Positions 1-7,197 of a DNA stretch of 13,557 bases are shown here, in pieces; position 1 is the first letter of the stretch, and each line of letters starts with the position of its first letter. The position numbers were made by a program, and so were the translations under genes. The DNA comes from an uncultured Ruminococcus sp. (GTDB taxonomy: Bacteria > Bacillota > Clostridia > Oscillospirales > Ruminococcaceae). The stretch covers positions 1-13,557 of the forward strand of contig UQQA01000068.1 of NCBI GenBank assembly GCA_900543105.1, in the 5' to 3' direction. The notes beneath the pieces are model-generated. The model worked only from the letters and a program-made list of their open reading frames with translations, had not been told where the DNA came from and ran no database searches.

Positions 1-52
1 ATATTTCTAATCTAAAATCAACAGTAAATACAAATTTTATGCATAAAAAAAT

Positions 53-81
53 TTGATTTTTTTTAAGCAATATGCTATAAT
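53..81 (+). promoter_or_regulatory. Sigma-A promoter for the dCMP deaminase-trmB operon
   Basis: A -35 box TTGATT (53-58), a 17-base spacer and a perfect -10 box TATAAT (76-81) are present. The -10 box is preceded by TGC, an extended -10 element. The first start codon follows about 45 bases downstream. Box sequences and spacing are seen directly; activity is inferred. Confidence 0.75.
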
Positions 82-126
82 GATGTAGAACGCTACTTTA
101 TCCTCTACCGAAAGGACGAATTTTTT

Positions 127-609
127 ATGAAACGCAGCGGCTATATTTCATGGGACGAATACTTTATGGGCGTATCTCTCCTCGCAGCAAAGCGCAGCAA
201 AGACCCGAACACGCAGGTCGGCGCTTGTATCGTCAGCAGCGACAATATCATTCTTTCAACGGGTTACAACGGCTTTCCGATAGGCTGCTCGGACGATGAA
301 TTCCCGTGGGCAAGAGAGGGCGCAGACACGAAGTACCGCTTTGTCGTTCACGCAGAACTCAATGCGATACTCAATTCCAACGGAAAATCACTCAAAGGCG
401 CAAAGATATACGTTGACCTTTTCCCCTGCAACGAATGTGCAAAGGCAATTATCCAGTCGGGCATAAAGGAAGTCGTTTACCTCTATGACAAGTATGCCGA
501 CAGCGAAGCTACAATTGCTTCAAAGCGTATGCTTGATGCCGCAGGAGTAAAATACACACGCCTTGAAACCAATATCGACAGCCTCGAACTGTCATTCAAA
601 AAAGAATAA
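127..609 (+). CDS. dCMP deaminase family protein
   Basis: A zinc-dependent cytidine/deoxycytidylate deaminase of 160 residues. It probably converts dCMP to dUMP in the cytosol and so feeds dTMP synthesis. The zinc site is complete: HAE at residues 75-77 (His75 ligand, Glu77 proton shuttle) and PCNEC at 100-104 (Cys101 and Cys104 ligands). The segment GYNGFPIG at 47-54 is typical of dCMP deaminases rather than of cytidine or tRNA-adenosine deaminases. Length fits the family (about 150-180). The start is supported by AAAGGA at 111-116, ten bases ahead of the ATG. It is the first gene of a plus-strand operon; trmB follows 15 bases after its stop codon. Related ComEB proteins of Gram-positive bacteria belong to the same family, but I see no competence genes here. 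Confidence 0.93.
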   Translation: MKRSGYISWDEYFMGVSLLAAKRSKDPNTQVGACIVSSDNIILSTGYNGFPIGCSDDEFPWAREGADTKYRFVVHAELNAILNSNGKSLKGAKIYVDLFPCNECAKAIIQSGIKEVVYLYDKYADSEATIASKRMLDAAGVKYTRLETNIDSLELSFKKE

Positions 610-624
610 AGGAAATACATAATT

Positions 625-1365
625 ATGAGAATGAGAAGAAAAAAATGGGCGCGTCCCGAACTTGCGGTCTGCCCGTTTTACATTGAACACGCCGAGGAAT
701 ACAAGGGAAAATGGAACACCGTTTTCGGAAACGATAAGCCTATCTACGCCGAACTCGGCTGCGGAAAGGGCGGCTTCGTCGTTCAGGCTGCGCAGTATTA
801 TCCCGATGTGAACTGGCTCGCAATGGACATAAAAAGCGAGATGCTCGCCGTTGCAAGACGAACCATAACCGCCGGTTTTGAAGAAAAGGGACTGGAAATA
901 AACAACATCAAGCTCGTTTCGCAGAATATCGAAAAGATAACCACTGCTTTTGACGAAAACGATAAGATCGACCGCATACATATTAATTTCTGCAATCCTT
1001 GGCCGAGAAAGCGCCATAAGAAGCGCCGTCTTACACACACACGCCAGCTTATGCAGTACAGAACGTTCCTGCGTGACGGCGGAGAGATACATTTCAAGAC
1101 GGACGATGACGAGCTTTTCGAGGAATCGCTCCCCTACTTTGAACATTCGGGATTCTCGGTAAAATTCATCACAAGGGATCTCCATAACTCCGACTATGCT
1201 CCGAATTTTGAGACTGAACATGAGAAAATGTTTTCCGACGAGGGCAAAAAAATAAAGCTGCTCGTTGCGGTAAAGGAACAGCTCCCCGAGGGATATGTCC
1301 CGCCAAAGGAAAAGGACGAGCTTCCACTTGAACCAAACGAACGGGAGGAAGAGCAATGGCAGTAA
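625..1365 (+). CDS. trmB: tRNA (guanine(46)-N7)-methyltransferase TrmB
   Basis: A SAM-dependent methyltransferase that forms 7-methylguanosine at position 46 in the variable loop of tRNAs. Visible family marks are the SAM-binding motif I (AELGCGKGGF, residues 42-51), the long TrmB signature beginning NFCNPWPRKRHKKRR at 121 (Asp replaced by Cys at 123 compared with the common NFPDPWPK form), FKTDD at 157-161, and TEHEKMF at 197-203. The full length of 246 residues is slightly longer than usual, with a charged Glu/Lys/Pro-rich tail after about residue 220. The start has a modest AAAGGAAA site overlapping the stop of the upstream gene. The 3' end overlaps the next gene by 10 bases, so the two are probably translationally coupled. 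Confidence 0.95.
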   Translation: MRMRRKKWARPELAVCPFYIEHAEEYKGKWNTVFGNDKPIYAELGCGKGGFVVQAAQYYPDVNWLAMDIKSEMLAVARRTITAGFEEKGLEINNIKLVSQNIEKITTAFDENDKIDRIHINFCNPWPRKRHKKRRLTHTRQLMQYRTFLRDGGEIHFKTDDDELFEESLPYFEHSGFSVKFITRDLHNSDYAPNFETEHEKMFSDEGKKIKLLVAVKEQLPEGYVPPKEKDELPLEPNEREEEQWQ

Positions 1366-1556
1366 AGCTCAACGATAATGCAGAAATAGTTGCAAAAATA
1401 AAAGAGGGACTGAAAAGAACGGGCGGCTACTGCCCATGCAGATTACAGCATACAGAAGAAAACCGATGTATGTGCAAAGAGTTTCGTGACCAGATAGCAG
1501 ACCCAAATTTTGAGGGATTCTGCCATTGTATGCTCTATTATAAATCGAAAGACTGA
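1356..1556 (+). CDS. Small ferredoxin-thioredoxin reductase catalytic-chain family protein
   Basis: A 66-residue protein whose only six cysteines form the CxC triplet of the ferredoxin-thioredoxin reductase catalytic chain: CPC at 26-28, CMC at 38-40 and CHC at 56-58. In the plant enzyme four of these bind a 4Fe-4S cluster and two form the redox-active disulfide. All six are present here, but the spacing is 9 and 15 residues instead of the plant 16 and 8. It is shorter than plant chains (about 110). The start is well supported: GGGAGG at 1343-1348 lies seven bases before the ATG, inside trmB. No variable (alpha) chain, thioredoxin or ferredoxin gene is in the window, so the electron donor and target are unknown. 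It is last in its operon and faces the large inverted repeat. Confidence 0.85.
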   Translation: MAVKLNDNAEIVAKIKEGLKRTGGYCPCRLQHTEENRCMCKEFRDQIADPNFEGFCHCMLYYKSKD

Positions 1557-1750
1557 ATTTAATGCGTAATGCGTAATTATTTGCATAGCTTACATTTGTA
1601 TGAGACCTGCGAAGCCAACCAGCTGGTCGAGCTGAGCACAGCTCGTCAGGTGTCCAGAGGGCGGAAGCCCTTTGGTCGCTCTCCGCAGAGAGCGAAACTC
1701 CTTAAACTATGGCTAAAGGCATTGCCGCAACAGCGAAATCTTTAACAGCT

Positions 1751-1831
1751 AAAAAGGCGCAATTCACACAAAAAAGGACAAACGAAATATGATAAACACA
1801 GTTTCGTAAAGCCAATAATGTGAATTGCGCC
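1751..1831 (-). terminator. Possible minus-strand terminator formed by palindromic copy 1
   Basis: Read on the minus strand, the 13-base terminal repeats of copy 1 can pair and are followed directly by TTTTT (plus positions 1751-1755). This would stop transcripts coming from the FNT-family gene at 2324-2986. The loop is long (about 50 bases), so the call is tentative. Confidence 0.4.
1756..1831. repeat. Palindromic 76-bp unit, copy 1
   Basis: This unit is bounded by perfect 13-base terminal inverted repeats, GGCGCAATTCACA (1756-1768) and TGTGAATTGCGCC (1819-1831). An inner ACGAAA / TTTCGT pair lies between them. An inverted, diverged second copy lies at 2097-2170. The size and structure resemble a small MITE or a mobile terminator. 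Confidence 0.8.
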
Positions 1832-1859
1832 AATTCTTTATGTACGGAACGGTTTTTCC

Positions 1860-1904
1860 TTTAAGCCTATATATGCGAACGGAGTGAGAATATATAGGCT
1901 TAAA
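1860..1904. repeat. 15-bp perfect stem-loop in the repeat core
   Basis: TTTAAGCCTATATAT (1860-1874) pairs perfectly with 1890-1904 across a 15-base loop. It is the strongest of several hairpins in the 265-base core. The stem is AT-rich and not followed by a clean T-run, so it is listed as a structural repeat rather than a terminator. Confidence 0.75.
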
Positions 1905-1912
1905 CACTGTAT

Positions 1913-2014
1913 GAACAGCTATGAAATATGAACGGGAAAACACATAAAACGGTCGGATATGGAATCCGACCCTACGGCTTTGGGTGTATTCCTGTTCATA
2001 TCCCAACGCTGTTC
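1913..2014. repeat. Nested long hairpin in the repeat core
   Basis: Three nested pairings lie on one axis: GAACAGC (1913-1919) with GCTGTTC (2008-2014), ATATGAAC (1926-1933) with GTTCATAT (1994-2001), and an inner 8-base stem GGTCGGAT (1951-1958) with ATCCGACC (1964-1971). Together they could fold as one ~100-base imperfect hairpin in DNA or RNA. Confidence 0.65.
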
Positions 2015-2096
2015 AAACGTAGTCGGCTAAAAACGCTCGTCGCTTTGCTCCTCACGTTTATTCGCCGAGGATAGTTTATTTTAGGAAAATAGAATA

Positions 2097-2170
2097 GGCG
2101 CAATTCACTTTTTATGGTTTACGAAACCGATTTCTCATTTTCGTTTTCCATTTTTGATGTGAATTGCGCC
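2097..2170. repeat. Palindromic 74-bp unit, copy 2
   Basis: This unit is bounded by perfect 12-base terminal inverted repeats, GGCGCAATTCAC (2097-2108) and GTGAATTGCGCC (2159-2170). An inner GGTTT/AAACC hairpin lies at 2116-2128. It shares its termini with copy 1 at 1756-1831, while the interior has diverged. Confidence 0.8.
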
Positions 2171-2176
2171 TTTTTT
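2097..2176 (+). terminator. Possible plus-strand terminator formed by palindromic copy 2
   Basis: Read on the plus strand, the terminal repeats of copy 2 can pair and are followed by TTTTTT (2171-2176). This would stop read-through from the trmB operon. It mirrors the minus-strand case at copy 1. The long loop makes it tentative. Confidence 0.4.
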
Positions 2177-2323
2177 GCTGTTAGATATTTTTCTATTGCG
2201 ACTATGCCTTAGCTGTTAGTTTAGGGTATTTCGCTCTCTGCGGAGAGCGACCAAGGGCTTCCGCCCTCTGGACACCTGACGAGCTATGCTCAGCTCGACC
2301 AGCTGGTTGGCTTCGCAACTCTG

Positions 2324-2986
2324 TTACTTTGTTGGTGTTTGTAATTCTTCGGATTTATCAAAAAGCTTTTTCATAAATGGTATAAACATTCCGCCGAGTG
2401 CGTTTCCTACTGCTACTTCGAGGATATAGAGTGCGCCGCTTACTGTTGCGCCTGCTGAGAAATAATAGAAGCAATCCGCTATCGAGTGGTTAAATCCGCA
2501 GAAAATGAAGAGCATTACGGGGACTGCTGTTCCGAAGATCATTGAAACGTCATGTCCTTTTATACGGCAGTTCTTTCCGTTCTCAACTGCGAGGTACATC
2601 AATGTTCCGCAGAAGAAACCGAGGATAAGTCTGCTGATGATACCGTCGCTCATTTTGGTATCCATTGCGGCAACTGCGTTTTCATGCACCTTTGCGCCTA
2701 TTCTTGTTGCAGAGATCATAAGTGCTGTAACGCCCGTTCCGACAATATTTCCGAGTAGAGTTATAAGCACTTCACGGATATATATTGGCTTTCTTTCGGG
2801 GATATATCCGACTTTACCCGTATAGAGCGCAAAGCCAAGCTGGATTATTGTGAAAAGTCCGAAGCTGAACAGAAATCCGCCCATATACTTATTATCGCAC
2901 ATAAGGTAGACAGTTCCGCCGATACCGATCATAAATCCCGACATCAATGCCTTAAAAAATATACTTTTGAATGATTCAAGCTTCAT
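2324..2986 (-). CDS. Formate/nitrite transporter (FNT) family membrane channel
   Basis: A 220-residue integral membrane protein with about six hydrophobic segments (roughly 12-30, 36-52, 72-92, 113-134, 150-170 and 175-203). Family marks are LYTGKVG at 54-60, GFNHSIAD at 164-171 (the FNT GFEHSVAN signature, with the central pore His at 167) and GNALGG at 194-199. FNT channels pass small monovalent anions such as formate, nitrite or hydrosulfide, or their protonated acids. The substrate cannot be read here; formate is plausible for a fermentative anaerobe. It is shorter than FocA/NirC (about 260-285), mainly in the loops and termini. It has its own strong promoter (3025-3053) and an AAAGGAAAA site before the ATG, so it need not depend on the upstream kinase operon. 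Its 3' end abuts the large inverted repeat. Confidence 0.88.
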   Translation of the reverse strand: MKLESFKSIFFKALMSGFMIGIGGTVYLMCDNKYMGGFLFSFGLFTIIQLGFALYTGKVGYIPERKPIYIREVLITLLGNIVGTGVTALMISATRIGAKVHENAVAAMDTKMSDGIISRLILGFFCGTLMYLAVENGKNCRIKGHDVSMIFGTAVPVMLFIFCGFNHSIADCFYYFSAGATVSGALYILEVAVGNALGGMFIPFMKKLFDKSEELQTPTK

Positions 2987-3024
2987 AAAAACAGTTTTCC
3001 TTTCAATTTTTCAATGACCTATTA

Positions 3025-3053
3025 ATTATAGGCTTATGACAATGATTTGTCAA
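3025..3053 (-). promoter_or_regulatory. Consensus sigma-A promoter for the FNT gene
   Basis: On the minus strand, TTGACA (plus 3048-3053), a 17-base spacer and TATAAT (plus 3025-3030) form a perfect consensus promoter. It lies about 40 bases upstream of the FNT start codon. Confidence 0.9.
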
Positions 3054-3110
3054 TAGCATTTGCCCGAAAACAGGCATTTTACACTATGGTAATATATGAA
3101 AAAGTGAAAA

Positions 3111-4073
3111 TTACTGTTTTTTATTCTGCTCGATAAGCGCTCTTATCTCTTCATCGGTCGGCATTGCGGCGATAGCGCCGAGCTTTCTTGCGCTGAGTGC
3201 GCCGCAGGCATTGGCATAGACTGAAATTCCGATAAGGTCTTCCGTTTCGAGTGCCGAAAGCGGTTTTGAAGACTTTGCGATACGGGAAAGGAACGCTCCA
3301 AAGAAGCTGTCACCTGCTCCCATTGTATCGACAAGTTCTGTTTTGAACGAGGGGACGTTGTTTATGCCCGTTTTTGTTGCGACTATACAGCCCTTTGCGC
3401 CCTGCGTGATGCAGATAACCTTTACGCCAAGTCCGATAAGCTTTGCGATAGCTGTTGCCATATTCCCAAAGCCCGAAACGAGGAGAAGCTCATCCTCGGA
3501 GACTTTGAGGATATCAACGCACTTCATCACGTTCTGAATGGTTCTGACGGCTTCGTCCTGCGATGCCCACTGACTGCGGCGGAATTTCGGGTCAAAGCTT
3601 ATTATCTTGCCCTGATTCTTCGCATATTCGGCGCAGAGCATCACAGCCGAGCGTGACGGTTCGGAGGTGAGCAGTCTTGAACCGAAGTGGAAAATTTTGC
3701 AGTTATCGATAAGCTTTTTATTCACTTCGCCATAAGTGAGCGAAGCGTCCTCGCTGTCGTTCCTTACGAAATAATATTCTCTTTCGCCGTTCTCATTCCT
3801 GCTTACGAATGCGAGCGGAGTTGAATATTTATCATCGAGGATAAGTCCCTTTGTGTTTACGTTGTTTTCATCGAGGACGTTTTTAAGGTAGCGTCCGAAC
3901 ATATCCTTTCCGACTTTTCCGATGAAGCCTGTGGGAACACCGAGCTTTGCCGCCATAACTGCGACATTTGCCGATGAGCCGCCTGCATTCTGCGTATAGG
4001 TTATCTCACCCGTTTCGGAAACTTTCTGCGTAAAGTCAACGAGCATCTCGCCGACTGCAACAATATCTGCCAT
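3111..4073 (-). CDS. PfkB-family carbohydrate kinase, probably fructokinase
   Basis: A cytosolic ATP-dependent sugar kinase of 320 residues, the usual length for the ribokinase/PfkB superfamily. The N-terminal GEMLVDF (7-13) and AGGSSANVA (30-38) are the fructokinase-type sugar-binding segments. The C-terminal signature DTMGAGDSFFGAF (249-261) holds the anion hole GAGD and the catalytic base Asp255. The overall pattern fits fructokinases best, but 2-keto-3-deoxygluconate or other ketose kinases of the family look similar. The start has AAGGGG (plus 4083-4088) nine bases upstream. It is the last gene of the beta-mannosidase operon, 24 bases after the HD gene. A link is possible if released mannose is isomerised to fructose and then phosphorylated, but no isomerase is visible. 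Confidence 0.88.
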   Translation of the reverse strand: MADIVAVGEMLVDFTQKVSETGEITYTQNAGGSSANVAVMAAKLGVPTGFIGKVGKDMFGRYLKNVLDENNVNTKGLILDDKYSTPLAFVSRNENGEREYYFVRNDSEDASLTYGEVNKKLIDNCKIFHFGSRLLTSEPSRSAVMLCAEYAKNQGKIISFDPKFRRSQWASQDEAVRTIQNVMKCVDILKVSEDELLLVSGFGNMATAIAKLIGLGVKVICITQGAKGCIVATKTGINNVPSFKTELVDTMGAGDSFFGAFLSRIAKSSKPLSALETEDLIGISVYANACGALSARKLGAIAAMPTDEEIRALIEQNKKQ

Positions 4074-4097
4074 TTTACAAGACCCCTTTTCCTTTAT

Positions 4098-4676
4098 TTA
4101 TGATTCAAGATAATACGATGCTTCCATATCTGCGACAGAAAGTGCGAACGCAAGCGGAAACATTTCAAAAGCTTTTCCGATGCTGTTCTTATCCTCTACC
4201 CCCGAGAAGCCCATGTGATACCTTATCGCAAAGGCTTCTTCCCTCGTAAGGCGCATAAAGCCCGATATTATGTATACCGACTTTTCGCCGTGGCCGTAAG
4301 GGAGCGTATCATCAATGGTATAGTATGGGACTTTCTCCCACTCACCCCGTTCATTCTTGGCATTGCGGTAGTCCGTCTTATAGAAATTCACCTTGCAGAC
4401 ATCGTGGAGAAGCGCGCACAAAGCGATAGTTTCTTCGCTGTAATTCATTCTGTAAAGCTGTTTCGTCCTGTCGCGTTCAAGATAATCTTTAAGGCAATGA
4501 TACACGTTAAGGCTGTGTTCAAGCAGACCTCCCTCGTGCGAGCCGTGGAAGCGTGTGCTTGCAGGGGCGGTGAAGAAATCGGTCTTGAGCAGATAATTGA
4601 GGAAGTTATCCGCTCCGTCCCTTTTGATATTTTCGTTATAGATGCTGAGAAATTCTTCTTTTAACTCTGTGTTCAT
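4098..4676 (-). CDS. HD-domain phosphohydrolase
   Basis: A 192-residue protein with a full HD-domain metal site: His54 in LLEHS, the HD doublet His91-Asp92 in LLHDVCK, His129 in GHGEKS, His154 in RYHMG and Asp183 near the C-terminus. This pattern resembles the HD part of YhaM-type 3'-5' exonucleases and related nucleotide phosphohydrolases, but there is no OB-fold nucleic-acid domain. The substrate is not determinable. GGAG (plus 4685-4688) lies eight bases before the ATG. It sits 13 bases after the beta-mannosidase stop and 24 bases before the kinase start, so all three are surely co-transcribed. No signal peptide or membrane segment is seen. Confidence 0.85.
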   Translation of the reverse strand: MNTELKEEFLSIYNENIKRDGADNFLNYLLKTDFFTAPASTRFHGSHEGGLLEHSLNVYHCLKDYLERDRTKQLYRMNYSEETIALCALLHDVCKVNFYKTDYRNAKNERGEWEKVPYYTIDDTLPYGHGEKSVYIISGFMRLTREEAFAIRYHMGFSGVEDKNSIGKAFEMFPLAFALSVADMEASYYLES

Positions 4677-4689
4677 TAATTATACTCCG

Positions 4690-7161
4690 TTAAGACAATG
4701 CGATATCCGCATAAGATTTTATGCGAAGCTTTTCCTTTACAAGTTCGGGTGTAAAGTACGGCGGAAGAACGTCCTTTTTGAGCAGTATGCTCACGTCCTG
4801 ACCGTTTATGTCGAACCAGTTATCGCCGAAAACGACATCGAACTCATCAAAGTCGATATAAACGCCCTTTGCATAAGCCTGCGAGCTGAATGTAAGGCAG
4901 TATTTATCGCCGAGCGTATCACATCTGACCTCTATCTCGGGCGGCAGGAACTCGAACTGCTTCGGCAGGACGAAAAGGAATGTCGAACTGCTGATTATTG
5001 CGTCCTTGTACATAAGCGAGTATTCGAGCGTGCAGTTGAAATGGTCGGCTAAGGTAAGTCCCGTCATTTCCTTTGTGATATTGCAGACATTCATTGCGGA
5101 AAGCGGCGGAACTGTGAATTCGCCCGAATCACCCTCGGCAATGACTTCGGTTGTGTTTCTTCTTATTTTCCACTTGATATGGCCGTTGAATTCGGTCATT
5201 TTTTCGTTGGAAACGTTCAGTATGAGGTTATCCTTGTCGCTGTCGTCTATCGAGCATATTATCGGCGCATAGAATTTTCTTGCGTAATAGTGGAGAGCTT
5301 TCCACCTGCCGAAATAGTCTATCGATGACCACGAGATAACGGGGTTGCAGTCATTGACCTGCCAGTAGAGCGAACCCATACAGATGCCTCTGTGGCGGCG
5401 CATCTGCTCAACGTTAAGACGGATAGCGTCAGCCTGAACGAGCTGTGTTGCATAGACGAGGTTCTCGAAGCTGTACGGATAATGCACCATCTGCGCAAGG
5501 TAATACATAAGCTTTTCGTTTCCCGCTTCGCACTTCTGATGCGCTTCCATAACGGGCGACATAAGGTTCAGATCCTTTTCCTCGGCAAAGGAACGCACCG
5601 TTTTCATACAAGGAATAGACTCAAAGCCGTATTCCGAGCAGAAACGGAAAAGATACTTTTTATACTCTGTGAAAGGCTTCAAGCTATGCCATACTTCCCA
5701 GTAATGGATATCGCCCTTGTTTTTAGCGCCGCTGTCATTGAAGCCGCCGCCCGAGGACGGTGAGGACGGCCAGTAGAAATGTCCCGTATCGTACTGTGCG
5801 ATAACTTTCGGGGCGATATTCTCGAACATATTCAGATAGCCTTGTTTAAGGTCAGGCTCATCGGGAAGTCCCCAGTACTGCCAAGCGGATTCGATCTCGT
5901 TGTTTCCGCACCACATTGCAAGACAGGCGTGGTGATCGATGCGGCGAACGTTGTCAATAAGCTCCTGCTCGACCGTTGCGCAGAATTCGTGGTTGTTTCC
6001 GTCATAGACCGAGCAGGCGAACATCATATCCTGCCATACAAGCAAACCAAGTTCATCGCAGATATCATAGAAGTAATCATCGGGGTAAAATCCGCCGCCC
6101 CATACTCTTATCATATTGTAGTTCGCAGCGGCGCAGTCCCTGAGAAGCTTTTCCGTGCGCTCACGGCTTCTCCTGCCGAGGAGGTTATCCTCGGGGATAT
6201 AGTTTGCGCCCATTGCGAAAATTTTCGTTCCGTTTACCTTAAAGCAGAATTCTTCGCCGATATTGTCTTTCTGACGTGAAACCTCTATCGTGCGCAGACC
6301 TATTTTAAGCTCCTTTTTGTCGATAACCTCACCTTTGTGGAGAAGCTTTACCTTGACTTCGTAAAGATACTGCTTTCCAAAGCCTCTGACGTGCCAGAGC
6401 TTTGGGTTGAGGATAACGCAGACAGCGGAATTATGCTGTTTGGGCTGATCTGTCTTTATAATAGTATTAACGCCGTCGGGGTCAGTGACAACACACTCCA
6501 TACGGAGGTCATCGCCCGTGAGGTTTTCGATCTCGGTGTCGATGTAAAGCTTCACCGAGCTTTGTTTGTGCTCCTGCTTTATGCGGATATTTTTGATACA
6601 GCCGTATTTCTCACCGACAAGGCTTACATCGCGCCAGATTCCGACATCGGGGAGTATCGGACCCCAGTCCCAGCCGTACATATAGTGTGCCTTTCGGATA
6701 TGCGGGTAGCCTTTCATCGTTGACGCCACTCCCCAGAGGTCACGCTCGTCATTTTTATCCTTGATATATTTTATCGGCGAATGGATATAGACACGGAGCG
6801 AATTCGTTCCCCGTCTTATGCAGTCGGTGACATCGAATTTATACGTCCTGTGCATATTGTCGGAAGAGCCTATCGCAGTATCGTTGAGATAAACTTCCGC
6901 AATTGTATCTATGCCGTCAAAACGAAGAAAAATACGGTCGTTTTTCAGCATTGATTCATCGGGGATAAAATCATAAGCAAAAATGAAGTCGTTATCCGAA
7001 ATTTTCAGCGCATCATACTGATTAAGACGGTAAAACGGGTCTTCGATCATTTTATTTTCAAGCATTGAGCTGTAAACCGTTCCGGGTACGTTTACGGAAA
7101 GCTTTATTTTTTCATCGGCGGAGTTCACTCTCCAGGGTCCGTTGAGGGATTGGATCATCAT
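4690..7161 (-). CDS. Beta-mannosidase, glycoside hydrolase family 2
   Basis: A cytosolic exo-acting enzyme releasing mannose from the non-reducing end of beta-mannosides such as manno-oligosaccharides. It has 823 residues from the chosen start. The N-terminal jelly-roll holds the family mark RKAHYMYGWDWGP (156-168), then an immunoglobulin-like domain, then the TIM barrel with NYNMIRVWGGG (347-357). The acid/base is Glu422 in WCGNNE and the nucleophile Glu510 in SEYGFE. No signal peptide is present, so imported oligosaccharides are the likely substrate. An upstream in-frame ATG at 7185 is possible, but the AAAAAGGAGT site (7171-7180) lies downstream of it and ten bases before the ATG at 7161, so 7161 is preferred. 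It is the first gene of an operon with the HD protein and the PfkB kinase, under the promoter at 7198-7226. Confidence 0.93.
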   Translation of the reverse strand: MMIQSLNGPWRVNSADEKIKLSVNVPGTVYSSMLENKMIEDPFYRLNQYDALKISDNDFIFAYDFIPDESMLKNDRIFLRFDGIDTIAEVYLNDTAIGSSDNMHRTYKFDVTDCIRRGTNSLRVYIHSPIKYIKDKNDERDLWGVASTMKGYPHIRKAHYMYGWDWGPILPDVGIWRDVSLVGEKYGCIKNIRIKQEHKQSSVKLYIDTEIENLTGDDLRMECVVTDPDGVNTIIKTDQPKQHNSAVCVILNPKLWHVRGFGKQYLYEVKVKLLHKGEVIDKKELKIGLRTIEVSRQKDNIGEEFCFKVNGTKIFAMGANYIPEDNLLGRRSRERTEKLLRDCAAANYNMIRVWGGGFYPDDYFYDICDELGLLVWQDMMFACSVYDGNNHEFCATVEQELIDNVRRIDHHACLAMWCGNNEIESAWQYWGLPDEPDLKQGYLNMFENIAPKVIAQYDTGHFYWPSSPSSGGGFNDSGAKNKGDIHYWEVWHSLKPFTEYKKYLFRFCSEYGFESIPCMKTVRSFAEEKDLNLMSPVMEAHQKCEAGNEKLMYYLAQMVHYPYSFENLVYATQLVQADAIRLNVEQMRRHRGICMGSLYWQVNDCNPVISWSSIDYFGRWKALHYYARKFYAPIICSIDDSDKDNLILNVSNEKMTEFNGHIKWKIRRNTTEVIAEGDSGEFTVPPLSAMNVCNITKEMTGLTLADHFNCTLEYSLMYKDAIISSSTFLFVLPKQFEFLPPEIEVRCDTLGDKYCLTFSSQAYAKGVYIDFDEFDVVFGDNWFDINGQDVSILLKKDVLPPYFTPELVKEKLRIKSYADIALS

Positions 7162-7197
7162 TGGCTGTACACTCCTTTTTATCATCTTATTTTATTA

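Larger units (their letters stand above)
1608..2317. repeat. Large inverted-repeat element between convergent genes
   Basis: Left arm 1608-1831 and right arm 2097-2317 are inverted copies. The outer 90 bases (1608-1697 against 2229-2317) differ by only one substitution and one single-base indel. The next ~58 bases are more diverged, and each arm ends inward in a ~75-base palindromic unit. The spacer is 265 bases. Each outer arm is itself a string of short hairpins: ACCAGCTGGT palindrome, GAGCT/AGCTC, AGGGC/GCCCT and TCGCTCTC/GAGAGCGA. No transposase or credible ORF lies inside. It may be a non-autonomous (MITE-like) element or a domesticated transcription barrier; the sequence does not decide this. 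Confidence 0.85.

Noticed and set aside
592..1356. 254-residue minus-strand ORF opposite trmB
   Set aside because: It is a shadow of the clearly identified trmB frame, with no family motif and a low-quality composition.
1764..2006. 80-residue minus-strand ORF inside the inverted-repeat element
   Set aside because: It crosses palindromic unit 1 and the core hairpins, has no recognisable motif, and its composition follows the repeats.
1561..2317. CRISPR array
   Set aside because: The repeats are inverted, not regularly spaced direct repeats, and there are no spacers of uniform length or cas genes.
3061..3080. TGCC/GGCA hairpin followed by T's after the kinase gene
   Set aside because: The stem is only four bases, and the T-run lies on the plus strand while the kinase transcript runs on the minus strand.
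4642..6723. Several plus-strand ORFs of 88-166 residues opposite the beta-mannosidase
   Set aside because: They lie fully antisense to a well-supported GH2 gene, show no motifs, and have no convincing ribosome sites.
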